64,000 bases of DNA from Poecilobothrus nobilitatus (GCA_947095535.1 OX352774.1:233145825-233209824); one strand, 5' to 3'. Counted from the first letter of the stretch, positions 11,388 through 25,600 are shown. Notes: generated by a model from the sequence alone, not told the origin. Numbers and translations: made by a program.

Positions 11388-13784
11388 TTGAAACCTATTT
11401 TGTAGCACAAAACCTTGTAGTTAATTTTATATGCAGTTAAAAGTTTAAATTATTTTTTCTTTAATACTTAAGTTATGAAAGTTTTTTTTTAAAACATTAA
11501 ATGTTCAACGAAAGATAAACTCACTCAAGGAAAGATAAAGTATTCACAAGTAAGTATTAATTTGTCAAACACAAAAACCGTAAGTATTAATTTATCAAAG
11601 ACAAAAACCTTTAAAAATACATAACAAGAAAATTGAATTGTGGTTTTTTCATGACATTTTATTTATGCTATTTAAACACCACTTACAACCTACGAGCATT
11701 TATACATTAAATATTAATATAAACTTTGATAAACAATATTTAATTAATTTTTTTTTTTAATAAAAAAAAGAGTAATTTAAAATTGTTCATATTTTTTATA
11801 TTTTATTAATTTTATTACAAAAACAGAACTTCAATCGGTCAATGCATACTTTAAAAAGTTACTTGGAAATTCGTGAAAATTGTGAATTGTGAAAATAAAA
11901 ATATTGTTTTTTTTTATAAAGTAAAAATTTATTAAAATACGGAAATTTTTTTTTTCGCCAAAAATCAAACGGCCAAAAAATTTAAAGTAATGCATCAAAC
12001 TGCAAATTGTACTCAATACTCTGCTTCCTTTGCTTACTTCAAGTACTTTTTGCATTTGATGAAGTATTATAAGAAATAATGTAATTCATTTCAGCTGTCA
12101 AAATATGTCAAAAAAAAAAACATAAATTTAGAATTGATCGTAAATAATGTAATCATCTTAACTTAATTTAGAATTTTAAATTTCAAATCAACCAATAATA
12201 ATAAAATAACTAAATATGTCTTCTAAAAACGTAAAATAATACGAAGTACTATATATCTATATATCTACAACAAACTTCTAAAATTAGTAGAGTTCTAAAT
12301 TTAATTTTTTTTTTTTTATGTTAGATTAAGTACTTAAACTTCATATTTTTAAAAGATAAAAACCAATCATTTATTACAAATTAAAAAATTCAATTCTCTT
12401 TCATATTCTAACATACATATTTTGATCCTTACAATTAATTTGACATTTAATACATGATGACATTTTCCGACAGCATCAACTGACATAAAAAAAAAAGTGT
12501 TCTTAAATGAAATAAATATTTTATTTCTATTTTATTATAAGTATTATTATATATTTATTCTCTTATTCTGATAAATATATTTTCTATCCTTTTCTTCTTA
12601 ATTATTTTTGTTTTTTTTCTTATTTTTGTATATATATAAAAATAATATTAAACAAAAAAAACGTCAAAAATTAAAAATAAATTAAATTTTTATTGCTTGC
12701 AATTTTCAGCTATGTTTTTTTTCTTTTATTATTTTACTTTCATTACAAATCAAAGCACAAAATGAAAATACATATAATAATAATAAAAATAAAAATAAAG
12801 TAATAATAATGAAAAACAAATTAAAATTGACAAAAAAAAAAAAAAAAGCGTGTATACAAAATAAGAGCGAGAAAAAAAAAGCAATCAATTTGTGCGTTAT
12901 TTACTCTTATATTAAAAAATTTAATATTCATGTTTAAAATTATCCCGTACATGTGATTGAAAATATTGTATGCAAGATGTATTATTGAAAAAATTGTTGA
13001 AAAAAATATATCAGCTGCATGTAATTGAATTATTTAATTAAATTTTAAATAAATTAGATAATATATTAAATTTATAGAAAATAATTTTTGAAAAAAAAAA
13101 AACAATAATTTTTAAGAGTATCTACTGACATTTATAATAGAGAGTTAAAAAACCTTAAAATTCCAATTTAAAAATAATTTACAGTTTTTTAAAATGTTTT
13201 TTTTTTTTTATAAAAATATAATCAAACATAAAATAAATTTAAATAAACCATAATAAAATTAAAATGTATTTGTATTTTTAATTGTTTTACTGCAAGTTGT
13301 ACATTTTTTGTATTTAATAAAGAAAAAATACTTGAGTTAAAAAAAAAATGTAACCCTCGGTAAAACATGAATAAAATCATAAACAATCAAACTTTGTTTT
13401 TTATTTATTTTTTTTTTTTTTTTTTTTGTGTTTCCATTTTGTGTACGTGTATGTTCTTCTGAATTAGTGGTATTGTGCTTTTGTTATTTACATAATAATA
13501 ATCCGAATAAATAAATATACAAAAAATAAAACAAAAACATTTTGTAAGAGTGTTAAACAAATTATAACTTCTGTTTTTGTTTGACAGATTTTCTTTTTAA
13601 CTATACGAGTATACTGTCAAGTTTTCATAAAAAAAGAAAAAAACAATTGTTTTGTTTGTTTACAATTTAAAAAAATTGCATAATCATCATTATTTAAACA
13701 TTTAATTACAGTCAATGTTTGATATAATTTGTTAATAAAAATAAAAACAAAAATAACAAACTAAATTTATTGTTAGTAAAAAAA
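11388..13784. other. AT-rich spacer, no gene seen
   Basis: AT-rich sequence with many homopolymers (for example T runs near 13408-13427 and A runs near 12831-12846). The reverse frames at 11831-12055 and 12706-12888 are low-complexity (Phe/Ile/Leu/Asn) and unsupported. AAGTATTAATTTGTCAAA and AAGTATTAATTTATCAAA near 11550 and 11581 are a short local direct repeat. Confidence 0.55.
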
Positions 13785-15368
13785 AAACGAGGAAGAATAC
13801 AGTTGACTTTGTCAACTCTTAGATACCCGTACGAACCGTTAGTATGTTAACAGCCTGTCACTCTGCTTACAATATTATTTTTTTAATATTTTAGTATTTT
13901 AAAATAATTTGGGTGAATTTTATAATTTCTAGAACTATGGGTTGTACATATATTCAAACTATATGTTTATATGTACATTCTTCGAAAGCAGATTCTAACC
14001 TTTCACATAACGATTATCAATCCAAAACTTTTTCAAATATTCTATAGTACCATTTAATACTAAGCGGTAAATGTATATTAAATTTACTTAGTACAAAATA
14101 GTAAATATAATTTTAAATATTATATTATATTATATTTAAATATTCCATTGACAGAATAATTTCTTATAAGTACAATAAAATACATATATGTATGTTAATA
14201 CGGCGCTATATAATATACATATATACTCTTATCATTCATTCACTAGTGACATATACGATATGTAAATAAACATGATATTACATAAGTATGTATACATATT
14301 AATATCATATAAATAAAAATTCTTCAAGCAACCGTTATGTTGTTTATTTATTTACATTTTTATGTACTACGCAATATATCCTCAACAATTTCAAATTATC
14401 GAATAAAACAAATGTAAAAAATTTGTTGAAGAAATTTGTTAGAAAATTTGAAAAAATCAAGTAACACTTTCGTCAATTATAAAGTAACCCTATATTATTA
14501 AAAAAAGTTGTTAACAGAAATAAGAGTATGATGTTGAAGCTTTAATTTTTGTGTATTACTTCAAAAAAATTCTAACAGGTGTTCAAGTTACAGGTGTTTA
14601 AAAATAGGAAATTTTCAGTTTTTGACTCCTTACAGCTCCTAAACGGGGGGTGATACAAAAAAAATTTCTGAAATGACTCATACTTATTTTCAAAGATCTA
14701 ACTTCTGTCAAAATTTCAAGTTTCCAACTTAAACCGTTTAGAAGATAGAAGGGTTAAAGGATTTTGCAAAATTTTAGTTTCGCATAACGGTAAATTAAGA
14801 CACCGTATGCCACAAAAATATATTTATGGGATATATACTTTTAAAGCTAATAAAAGTAGTAATCGTTTGACGTTTTCAAAATGAAGATATACTTTATACA
14901 ACTTGTGCTATAACAATTTAAATATAGAGCTTTTTTGAACCTTTGGGGAGCTGTAGCTCCGTAACGGGTGGGGCTACAAAAAAAAGTTATTAAAAATAAA
15001 ATTAATATTTTTGTGAGATCTATCAGTAGTTAAAATTTCATAGCTCTATTGCAAAAAAAATGTGGGGATCTAAAAGTTAGGTGTTCGAGAGCTACCCTAA
15101 GGCTTAGTCCAAACTCAACCAAAAAAAATAGGGAACCTACAAATTACTCCCAAAATATTTTGTGTAAATTTCAAGATTCTAGCTTTCTTAGTTTTTGAGT
15201 TAGCGTGCTGACGGACGGACGGACGGACGGACGGACATGGCTCAAAAGTCTTAGAATTTTTTTCTGATCCGATCCATACCTTTGAAGGTATATCTAGCTC
15301 GCTTATTTCGAGGTGTTACAAACGGAGGAGTAATTTTATTATACCCGATCCTATCGTACGGGTATAAA
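13785..15368 (-). mobile_element. DINE-1-like Helentron element (TATACCC subtype), copy A
   Basis: On the minus strand it begins TTTATACCCGTACGATAGG (right edge, 15368), with a 5' palindrome TATACCCG...CGGGTATA. It continues through a CCGT microsatellite (GGAC on plus, 15211-15236) and ends with a sub-terminal TCGTACGGGTATC that mirrors the 5' end. A perfect hairpin AGTTGAC-TTT-GTCAACT (13801-13817 as written on plus) and CCTCGTTT at the left edge follow. This matches the published layout of Drosophila DINE-1/INE-1, which are non-autonomous Helentrons. A nearly identical copy lies at 38208-39783 in the opposite orientation, with only scattered substitutions seen along the 1.58 kb, so both inserted fairly recently. 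No coding capacity is seen. Confidence 0.85.
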
Positions 15369-17441
15369 CAATGGAAAGTAATCAAAATTGTGCCTTCCTT
15401 TTAAGCAATTTCGGAACAATTAACTGTTGGGTAAAATTAACAATTAAATGATTCCAGATTCGGCCATTGTATGCATACAATTTTGATTATTGTATTTGTC
15501 CTATATTTATCCTATATTTAGAACCTAGTTTTAATTCTAATTAGGTACTAAAATTTGATATTTTATCTTTTAAGAAAGAAATAAAATCGCATAATCTAAT
15601 TGGCATTAGCATTTATTATAATAATAAGATTTCTGTAGGTATAATTGTTAAAATAATTACTTTTTTTTACACTTTCTGACAGATCAAAAATATATACATA
15701 TGCAAAATTTTTAAAATTCAAGAACATTCGCGATGACCGTTGCGTATTTATAATTCATAACAATGATTTACAAAGGTTTGAAATTGGTTGCCGTAATCGT
15801 GATTGTTGTGGTAGCGTTATTATAACTAGGACATTATATCACACAAAATATTTAAAAAATTTTTAAAATTTAAATCCAAATAAAAAAAAAATTTAAATTT
15901 AAAAAAAAAAAAAAATTACAATATTTTGAATAAATTTAATTCCCCAATTTTTTATTTTTTTATTTTTTTTTTTCGAATTAATAACAGCAATTTTACGAAA
16001 CAATATTACAACAACTTTATACATATCTATTGATTGGTCATCAAACATAACAAATATATTTGTATAAATATTTATATACCTACCTACTTTTTTATTTTTT
16101 AATTAAAATATTTAAATCTTTTGGTTCCATTGAAAATTTCTTTCATTCATCAAAATTTCACTCTTCCTTCTCTATTTAAATCAAAGAAAAACAGAAATAC
16201 ATTCAAAATTTGCTTATTAAACGAATAGCAATTTGAAAATCTCACAAATCTACACTGAAAAATTATTTTCTTCAAAATGTTGTCAAACCAAAACCAAAAA
16301 TAAAATATACATACAACAAAAGCAATTCAACATTTAATATAAAAAAAATATAAAAAAGAAAAAAAAAAACACCATAATTTTTCTCTCAATTTCTTTCGAT
16401 AAAAGAAAAAATAACAACATAATTTAGGAAAAATTGCTTTCAATCGTTTTTCAATTCAAGCTCCAAAAATCAATCTTCAATCTTAAATATCCAATTACCA
16501 AAATAATTTTCAAAAAAAAAAAACAAAACAGAAACCTACAGCCAATACCAATACCAATATTTTCTTACTTACTTAAGTACTACAATATTGGTCTCCTTCC
16601 ACAATATTTTAAATGGCAAATAACCAAAAATATCTATATAGACATTTAAAATTTATTTTTTAAAAAAAAAAAATTTCAACAAAAAGCCAAAATCTCGATC
16701 TCGATCTCGATAGCACTCTGACAATTGATTGAAAACAAAAATATTCTCATAAAATAAAAAAAGAAAAACAAACAAATAACATAAAAACCAAAGAGAAAAT
16801 ATAATAAAAGTAACGGAAAAATAAATTGTAGATAATACACCCCAAAATACAATATACGTAAGAACAAATTTCAATCTCTAATTAAATTTCTAACACTAAC
16901 AAACAAATTCGTCTTTCATCTTCTAAAAAAATGAAAAAAAAAATAAATAAAAAAATTATCATCGTATAATCATTGGCATTTTACCCATAATACCATCAAA
17001 ATTGAAGTTATTCTGAACGTTGCTGAAGAACAAATAGGAACTTAAAAACCAAACCAAACTAAACAACTTATACTAAAAATAAAAAAAAAGATTAAAAATA
17101 AAAAAAAAAAAAAAACATTTATTGTAAAATGAAAGCATTTATTCAAAAGAATTCCGAAAATATTACATCTATTACTTAAAAAATAGTAAGTAACATTAGA
17201 ACAACTCAATAATAACAAATATACAGTATTGAACAAAAGAAACTTTACTAATAAACTTTAAATCATTATTCAGTAATAACATAACTATTTAAAATTAATA
17301 GGAAACCAAAACACACACACACACACAGAAAGAATTGTAACTAAAACAGTAAATCAGTATGTAAAATAAAAAATTTTTAAAGTTACACATTTTCAAAAAA
17401 CAAAATAAATCATTTTAGAATATTATTACCTAGTCATTATC
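15369..17441. other. AT-rich spacer, no gene seen
   Basis: AT-rich with homopolymers, an (AC)8 run at 17311-17326 and a short TCTCGA repeat at 16693-16712. Open frames at 16434-16649 (plus), 16653-16874, 16676-16867 and 17042-17236 (minus) are low-complexity. No gene or transposon end is recognised except the MITE that starts at 17442. Confidence 0.55.
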
Positions 17442-18073
17442 GGGTTGGTTACGAAAGCACGCGTATTAAAATCTCGTGTCTCAAAATCTCACGTTTTAAA
17501 ATCAAATAATTTTTTTTTCATTAACTAAATAAATTGGGTAGGTATGAAAATCCAAAAAATAAAATTTTTGAAATTCCACAAAAAAAATTTCATAAAAAAA
17601 TGTTCAAATTTAAATTAATATTGTATATATACAATTTAAAACTCTAAAACTCCTCCTAATTCAGAATCTTACATATACATACATATAATATTTAAATATT
17701 CTGAAAAACCGGAAAACCTTGCTTTTAAATACATCTCTCAAATCCCTCCTAATTGAAAATCTCGCATATATTATAAATATTCTGAAAAAAGACAATACCC
17801 TGAATTTGAATACAACTCTAAAATCCCCCTCCTACAGCTTTTTTTCGACATTTTTTTTTTTAATATTTTTTTTTTTGACATTTTATTTTTAAACTTTTTT
17901 GGCTATTTGACTTTTTCTATACATTTATTTTTCCAGCAAAAAGAGTGAATCCTAATAATTCTTATATTTTTTTTCATTTCTACTTTTTAAAAATATCGCG
18001 AAAACACGAAATTTTAAAAAACGAAATTTTTAAAAGCATGAGATTTTAATTAGCTAGATTTCGATACGCTTCC
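17442..18073 (+). mobile_element. GGGTTGG-family MITE with 9-bp target duplication, member 1
   Basis: A perfect 9-bp direct repeat, GTCATTATC, flanks the element (17433-17441 and 18074-18082). The ends are degenerate inverted repeats of about 37 bp: GGGTTGGTTACGAAAGC... at the left and, read inward from the right, GGAAGCGTATCGAAATC... (about 25 of 37 match, including an 11-bp block ATTAAAATCTC). Inside are about two copies of a block of roughly 90 bp containing ACTCCTCCTAATTCAGAATC and AATATTCTGAAAAA. Two relatives occur at 21972-22614 and 53662-54680. No transposase is present. A 9-bp duplication with long inverted repeats suggests the Mutator-like group, but the superfamily is not proven. 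An 8-bp hAT duplication extended by chance is the alternative. Confidence 0.75.
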
Positions 18074-18082
18074 GTCATTATC

Positions 18083-18377
18083 TTTTGCATGGAAATTTGT
18101 AATTTTTTTTTTTAATTTTTTATGTAAGGAATATTGTAAAAAATTAGGAAACCGTTTTTTACAGTTTTAAGAAAAACCTATAATATGTAGGATATATATA
18201 AACCTATATATATAAGAAACATATATAAATATAATGTTGGATTTTTCATTTTTATGTCATACTGACCTATATGTAAAACTTATTTGGAAAAATTGAAAAT
18301 ATCGAAATTTTTAATTTTTTATCACTTAAAGTTGATTTCGACTAGCAGGTGACAACATCCTGATGACAACGTATTTG
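18083..18377. other. AT-rich spacer
   Basis: AT-rich sequence. The only structure seen is ACAACATCCTGATGACAACG near 18353, which resembles ACGACGACCTGACGACGTC near 18562 in direct orientation. Confidence 0.5.
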
Positions 18378-18580
18378 TATTCACACTATACCGATGTCGG
18401 ACGGACATGATGATACAGTATTTTTATTATATTAAAATCACGTAGTCTATTCAGACATAACGTCAGATGTGATTTTTTTTTTTATTTTATAATTTTTTAT
18501 TTAATTGATGCATCTTTTAATTTTTGAAATGCATCTTTCTTATGAATATATTCATACTATAACGACGACCTGACGACGTC
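18378..18580 (-). repeat. Dispersed repeat (ATGAATATATTCAT family), copy 1
   Basis: Read on the minus strand it contains TATAGTATGAATATATTCATAAGA, ATGCAT, AAAAATTAAAA and then ACGTTATGTCTGAATAG (reverse complement of 18447-18463). The same ordered blocks occur on the plus strand at 32137-32234. Within this copy TATTCACACTATACCGATG (18378) and TATTCATACTATAACGACG (18549) form a direct repeat 171 bp apart. This is a repeat family of unknown class, possibly a decayed MITE. No coding potential is seen. Confidence 0.5.
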
Positions 18581-20627
18581 AGCCGGTAAAATAAAAATAT
18601 AGTCGTTGAGAACTTGCCGGTGCAGTGATAATTGTGTTAAAAAAGCTTCAAAAAATCACATTTGTTCTCTTTTGTTCTTTTATGTTTACGTTTCAGTTTT
18701 TTTTTTTTTTTTTTATTATTTTTCTATTTTTATTAATTTTTATTTTTAATTAATTACAAACATATTTCGATTTTTATATTTATTTTTTATATTTTAACAT
18801 AAAACTAAAACATATCGAAACTGTGCAGAATTTTAACCAGCATTCTTGCTAGTTAATACACAATATCTTAAATCACTCAATCCTCGTGTTTCCTTAACCC
18901 TTGAAATTATAATAGCGCAGCTAAACATTTGAATGATACTGTTAAAATATTAATAAAACATGAAATGGAAAAATATTATATTGTAACTACTACAAAGGAA
19001 AATAAACAAAAAAAAAAAATCTGAAATGAAAATATTACTATTATCAATTGAAATTACAGTTTAGGAGTACCGAAAACGTTTTAAAAACCTATTTATTTTT
19101 TTTCTTTTTATTTATTTTCTTCGCAATAATTTATTAAATAAAATTGCACGTTCATTTATAATGAAAGTAAAAACTCAAATAATGGAAAATATTTCCAAAT
19201 GTATCATATTTAATTTAAAACTTGCAATTCTATTCGAAGATTAAAAACTAGAACCTTACTACTATAGAATAAAATTATATATAAATTTATTGTCACTATT
19301 TCTTTCATAATGTTAATTTTACTATAATTTTATTTACCTCATATATCTTTAAAGAATCTTTAAAGGTTCAATTTATATTTTAAGATCTAATAAAAATGAA
19401 CAAAAAAAATTATAGAAGAAAGAATCAACAAAAATTAAAGTCAACCAAATAATTAGATGTCCTAGATGAATTAAGATACCAACTATTGCTACATGATGGA
19501 CATGATAATTTCAATATAATATTTCTATAATTAATTTTCAGAATTTAAAAAGAAACTGTGCTAAAATTCAAGATATAAGAAAGCAAAAATCTAAAAAAAA
19601 AGACATGACTAGATTAACATTGTACAAAGTTACCTTTATGTTATCTAATGATTGTTATCAGTGAGGATTGAAAAAAGTTCTAGTGCAATTCTTTTGTTCG
19701 TACTACAAACATACACCTTGAATAAAGATACTCTTAAAAATTCAAAAGTTAAAAAAACTGAAATTTTTACCTTTATATCTCCTAAATAAAAAAAATGTTT
19801 CGATTGATTTAGAAGATTAATATCAACCTAGCTGGAAACTGTTCATATTCTTTTAGTTCAATCAATATTTTTTATTCAAATACAAACTAATAATCTATCA
19901 TCCTATAATTTAAAAAAAAAAAACAAAAAAATTATTCAACCCATTGCATAATATTACATATGTATGTATTTACATTTTATTGTATAGTTTCATATTCGAA
20001 TATATATAATTTATATATAAAATAAAATTTTGCATTAATTTAAGGGAAAAATTTTTTTAAAAAGAAAGAAAGCAAAATACATACTACAAAGTATCTATTT
20101 TAAAAGCATTTATGTTATATATAACATAGAGTAAAATAATTTAATATTGATATAAATATCATAAGTGTATAAATATCAAAAACATATTTTTATAACAAAC
20201 GAATCATTTCCTTAAAACAATAAAAATAAGTTAAAATATCAGATTCACATAAAAGTTAAACATCATATTATATACTTGAACAAGAACAATTGTAAAATAT
20301 TCTGTCATATAACATTCTATAATATTAGCATACATATGTAAAATCAAAAATACAGTAAAATCTGGATATAACAACTATTATATTAAATATAAATTGATAA
20401 ATCCAATCAATAAATGTAATTTTTTTACTTATAATTTGATAAAATTAGAAATAAGGACTAAATAAAACTAATCCTTGATGAAAAAACCTCCAGTTATTTA
20501 ATGAATGTATATACATTCTAAATTCTGTATACCGCACTAAAATTCATATTCTATTCCTAGTAACAAAGGGAGAGATATAAATAAAGTACAGATTTTTATT
20601 AAAAGTAAATATATAACGATAGATCTA
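18581..20627. other. AT-rich spacer, no gene seen
   Basis: AT-rich sequence with T runs (about 18698-18713) and a palindrome TATGTTATATATAACATA near 20111. No exon, RNA gene or transposon end is recognised. Confidence 0.55.
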
Positions 20628-21014
20628 CAATGAACACTATTGTTTCGATTCGCTTTCTAAACGCAGGGTTTTCGCAGCTTACAAAAGAGTATCAACAGAT
20701 GACAATTAAATTTGAGTTTAAGAGAAAAAATTAAGTGATACAAAATTATTGGCTTTTTTTTTTTTTTTTTGTCAAATTTTGGCTTTTTCTCTTATTTTAA
20801 CTAATACTTATTTACTTTAATATATGTGTTATGTATTTAAGAAATCAAAATGATTTACATTTAAGAAATTTAAGAAATCAAATGATTTTAAAAGTTTTTG
20901 TTCAAGACTGCGAAACGACTGCATCTTATTGTAAATACTTTTATACAATTTAATACATTTCCACTAAACTTTGACAGCTGGCTGCTTATAGATAGCGAAC
21001 AAAAGCGTTCATTG
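20628..21014. mobile_element. TA-flanked MITE, 387 bp
   Basis: The left end CAATGAACACTATTGTT and the inverted right end CAATGAACGCTTTTGTT match at 15 of 17 positions. Both are bordered by TA (20626-20627 and 21015-21016). The similarity continues inward as TCGCTTTCTAAACGCAG against TCGCTATCTATAAGCAG. A TA duplication with such ends indicates a Tc1/mariner-type non-autonomous element. No transposase frame is present and no second copy was found in the window. Confidence 0.7.
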
Positions 21015-21016
21015 TA

Positions 21017-21971
21017 AATGCAATATAATATGGCTTTTCATATATTTGAACCAAAGCCTTAATATTTCCTACATTATTCCAACAAACAGATATGATGTCA
21101 TGAGGAGATTCTATACTAGCCGAAATTAGGAAAAGACGAAAACAAAACTCTGTTTTAAATCCTTACATTCATTTTCAAATAAAAAATTAAAACTATAAAT
21201 TGGAGAAAAGAGTCAAAAGTTATTCAATTTCTACTTTGAATGTTTTTTTTTTTTTTGTTTTTTTCCGATAACAATCATTTATATTATTTTTTTTTTACTT
21301 TTTTTTATTATTATTATTATTTGTGTCTTTCTCTGTCTATGGTTTTTTTTTTGCCTTACATACGAGTATATGCGAAGAGAAAAGTATTTGTTTTATTTTT
21401 TTTTTGCAGTCTTTAGTCTTTTGCTTAAACAAGTTCTTATAAGGTTATAAGACAAAAGATTATAACATTTTCTCTTTCCTAATTTGTAGACATATACAAG
21501 ATAAAATCTAAAATACAAATATGCTTACAAATATTTTATATATACATATTATATGTGTACAGATTTGTAAAAATTATATTATTCTTTTTATACAAAAAAA
21601 AAAAAACAGGAAAAAAGCAAAGAAATACAAAAACAAAAAAAAAAGGAATTAAATTGGCACTAATCCGATAATTGAAAGATTAAAATGAAATAAATACACC
21701 GAAAATTCAGACTATTTATTGTTTTTATATTAAAGTTAAAGTTTTTATTCGTTTTATGTTGTTGTTGGTTTTATTTTGATCTGTAATAATACGATTAAAA
21801 AAAAGTTTCATATACAACAATTTTAAACAACACTTTCAAGAAAAAAAATTATTTTGATAATTTTTGATTTAAATATTGAATAGATACGATTTCAAGAACT
21901 AATAAAAAAGAAATGGCATCTCAGGTTAATTGTGAAATCTGGTGAAATCAATGTGCATGAGAATTAATATA
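21017..21971. other. AT-rich spacer, no gene seen
   Basis: AT-rich sequence with T runs (about 21245-21256) and A runs (about 21595-21606). Nothing recognisable is seen. Confidence 0.55.
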
Positions 21972-22614
21972 GGGTTGGAAATGTATATTTCCTTTTCTAA
22001 ATATTCTGGAAAAAGCATATCACCTTCATTTCAACTAAAAATCCCTCTAAATTCACAATATCTCATATACATATATATGTAAATATTCTATAAAAGACGT
22101 AAAACTCTGATCGTTTAACCAACTAGAAAATCTCTTCTAATTATTTATTTTATATATATGTAAATATATAATAGGGGCTGATGCCCCTAAACCACCGTTA
22201 ACATATGTTTGAAATCCTGATTTGAATCCACCTTTAAACTACCTCCTTATTCAGAATATCGCATATACATATACATAAATATTTTATTAAGCGTATAATA
22301 TTGATTTCATAACCAATTAAAAATCATTTCAAATTCAGAATCTCGCATTTACACATTTCTTAAATATTTACCAAATTAATCCAGTCCGAAACTCCTACTA
22401 AAGAATTCCCTCATTTCGCGGATAATTCTCAAATCTGTAAACTTGATTTACTTTTGATTTTACTAAGTTTTGGAATTTTGATATTTTGGAATTTTGCAAT
22501 TTGAATTTTTGGTATTGTGGGATTTTGGAATTTCAAATTTAGAAATTTAGGATTTATAATTAATTTGGGATTTTGTCATTTAAGAATTTTTTTTTACGAT
22601 TCCGTGACGCTCCC
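21972..22614 (+). mobile_element. GGGTTGG-family MITE, member 2
   Basis: It starts GGGTTGGAAATG and ends ...ACGATTCCGTGACGCTCCC. The inverted right end, GGGAGCGTCACGGAATC, matches the right end of member 1 (GGAAGCGTATCGAAATC) at 13 of 17 positions, and the length (643 bp) is close to member 1 (632 bp). It contains degenerate internal repeats with TTCAGAATATCGCATATACA and AAATATTCT words, and a hairpin GGGGC-TGAT-GCCCC near 22184 that corresponds to GGGC-AAGCA-GCCC in member 3. The flanks (ATTAATA and GATTAGTAA) are only weakly alike, so the target duplication has decayed. Confidence 0.6.
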
Positions 22615-25600
22615 GATTAGTAATATCTATAGGATCTATTTTATATCCTAGAAGTAAAAAATAATTGTTACAGTATAAGAAGTGGCTAAAACAATAAACG
22701 ACACAGGCACAAACAAACAACATTTAAACACTTTATAGATTAAATATATATATACAAATCATAAAAGTAATTAAGAAGGCATGAAAAAAAAGTTGCACCT
22801 GTAATTGTTATTCAAATTTTTTTTTTTGATTTTTTTTTTTGGAAGCCTTTAAAAAGCAAAAGCAAACAATTTAAATTATTTTCAATACATTTTTAAAAAA
22901 TTTTGATTTTTAAATTTTTACTTCAGTTGTAAAAAGTGGTTTGTTCCAATTTTTCATATCATATTCATTCTTTTAAAAGCTCAGCCAGCAGGATGTTTAA
23001 GAGTTGAAAGACTACTTTAAGCATCAATGTTCCATTGTTACAGATAAAAAATCTAAATCTAAAATGAAATCTAAAAAAATATTAACATGTTATGAAACGC
23101 GTTTAGAATAGTTTTGCCAGAAAATTTAAACTAAATTCATATATTAAGCAATTATATTATCTAAAACATGATATTTACATAGTTAATGCAAAAAATGTCT
23201 TTTTTTTTGGTTTTTATGATAACTAATTGCTTTAAAAAGTTAAAAAACTAACCTGACTTAAAAAAAAAAATTTTGTTATCTAAGTATAACTTATATTATA
23301 ATAATCTTACTTCATTTAATTTTTTAATAATTAAAATTTTAGAAAAAATATTTTATATGCATTGCATTAAGTTTCATAACTTAAATTTATATACATATAT
23401 TTTTTTTTTAAATATATAATTCATCCTTTTTATTATTTTTAATTAAAAATACGTGGTAACCTGATAAAAAAAATTTTATTTTTTTTTTTTTTATTATTTT
23501 AAATCTTATTAAATGTTTTATGCAACTTTTACATCAACAGAAACAGTAAAATCAGAGTTATTTTAAATTTGTTTGTTGAAATATGAAAAAAAAAGACATA
23601 TATTTATATAGGTACTAATATATACATCATATAGTATATATAGAATAAAAAGAGATAAATACAGCAGAATAAGGATTTCAATAAGTAGATTTAAGTTTAA
23701 CATGAAATACCAATTATTTTTTTCATTTTTATTGTTTTTTCTTTTTTCGTTTAAACAATATTCTTATATATATATAGGTATAAGTAGCACAACATATAAA
23801 ATAAAACGTTAAATAAATTAAATCATATAACAATTCTATCTCCTTCAATTTTTTTCGCACTCTTTTTGTTTTTTTTTTTCTTATTTTTTTTTTAAGTACT
23901 TTTAGTATATCTTATACTCTCTCGTATAGCAAATTAATCAACAAAATAAGAACAGATAAAAAGAAAGGATATAAAAGATAGTGAAAGAAAAAGGAAAACT
24001 ACAAAAACAAAAAAAAAAGGAAATAAATATTAACCGTTAATAAAATAACAGTTATTTAAATGTCAATATGAAAAACAAGCGATTATACTCCCAAAAATAT
24101 GCATTAATTGTATTTTTATGTTTTAAAATAAAAATTTAATTATTAATATTTAACTTTCATTACATATACCTTTTTTCACAGTTATAATCTATTACATTAT
24201 TTATATTTATTTTAATTGAGTTAAAATACTTCAAATTGATTTTTTTTTATTTTATAATTAGCATCCTAAATGTATGCAATTTTTTAACAATTTCAATCTT
24301 TAGCGTTTTTTGGCATCACCGTTCTTGTTCTTTTGTTAGAACACACTTGAATAGACAGAAGGATCCATATACACATTATTACACATTCTTCTAAAAAAAT
24401 TAGAACAATAACAATGTTAGTTTATTGTTGAAAAAAATGAAACAAAAATAATACGGCCAAGTTAAAAAGATTAAAAAAAAATACAAAAATACAAAAAACA
24501 GAAAGAATCATTTCTGTAAAGATTTAGATTTAGAGTAACAAAGTGCAAAGAATAAATGGGTTTTACTGATTAATCTGATGAAAAAAAAAAGAAATATTTT
24601 CATTGTAATTTTAGTTTTTTTTTTGCTTTATTTTTTTTGTCTTTTTTATTTTCAAGTTATAAAATTAATTTTTTAGAATGGAAAATGGGTTTCTGAACAT
24701 TTAATTGAATAAAAAAACAGAAGAAAAAAATATATTAGAACATGTTTTATAAGTTAAAAGTTAAAAATATTAAATTTATATTAAAATATTATAAAAACAG
24801 ATTAAAATTTTTGGGAAAGAAAAAAAATATCTTCAGGAAAAATTTAAGATGAATTTTCGCGACTATAATAATTAATGGATAATAATAAGTAGATATGGAA
24901 ATTTTTTACTCATATTCTTTAAATTGCATCATACGAAGAATATCACTGATACAATCATTTTTTATTTTTTAACTGATTTTATTTTGAATTTAGGCAATCT
25001 AACTACCAAAAGAATCGTGTCTGGGTATTTCTGCAAAACCTTTTTTACGAAGCAATATTCATTTTATATCATATCCGTTATTTTTAAAAAATCTGTTCGT
25101 TTTTTTATTTGTCTAGTGTCAAATAAAATCAAATTTAGCCTTCAATAGAAAAAAAAATAGGAAAAAAGTAGGAAATAAATTTTTAATCAAACGTCACGCG
25201 ATTTATTTTTTGATTGTCTCAGTGACGAGTTTAAGAAAATATAGGTAGTTATTATTAAGCTTCCTATTTTTATCACAGTTTTTCTAATCCAATAAGTTAT
25301 TCGATATATACATTTCTGTTGAAACTTAGAACTGTTTTTGCCGTTTAATTATCAACATAGATAGTAAGCATCGAAAAACTGCTATACTTTTAAAGTCATT
25401 TACCAAATAAACTTATAGTTTTTAAATTTTTGTTGTAAATCACTTTTTTCTATACATTTTGTGATTTTACTTTGATATTCGATTTGATTTTGTTTATTAT
25501 TTGCTGAAATCTCTACTTTTTATAATTTCAAAATGACTTCGTTTTAACTAACAACTATTTTAAAAAATAACATACACATATATCACGATTATATTCGAGT

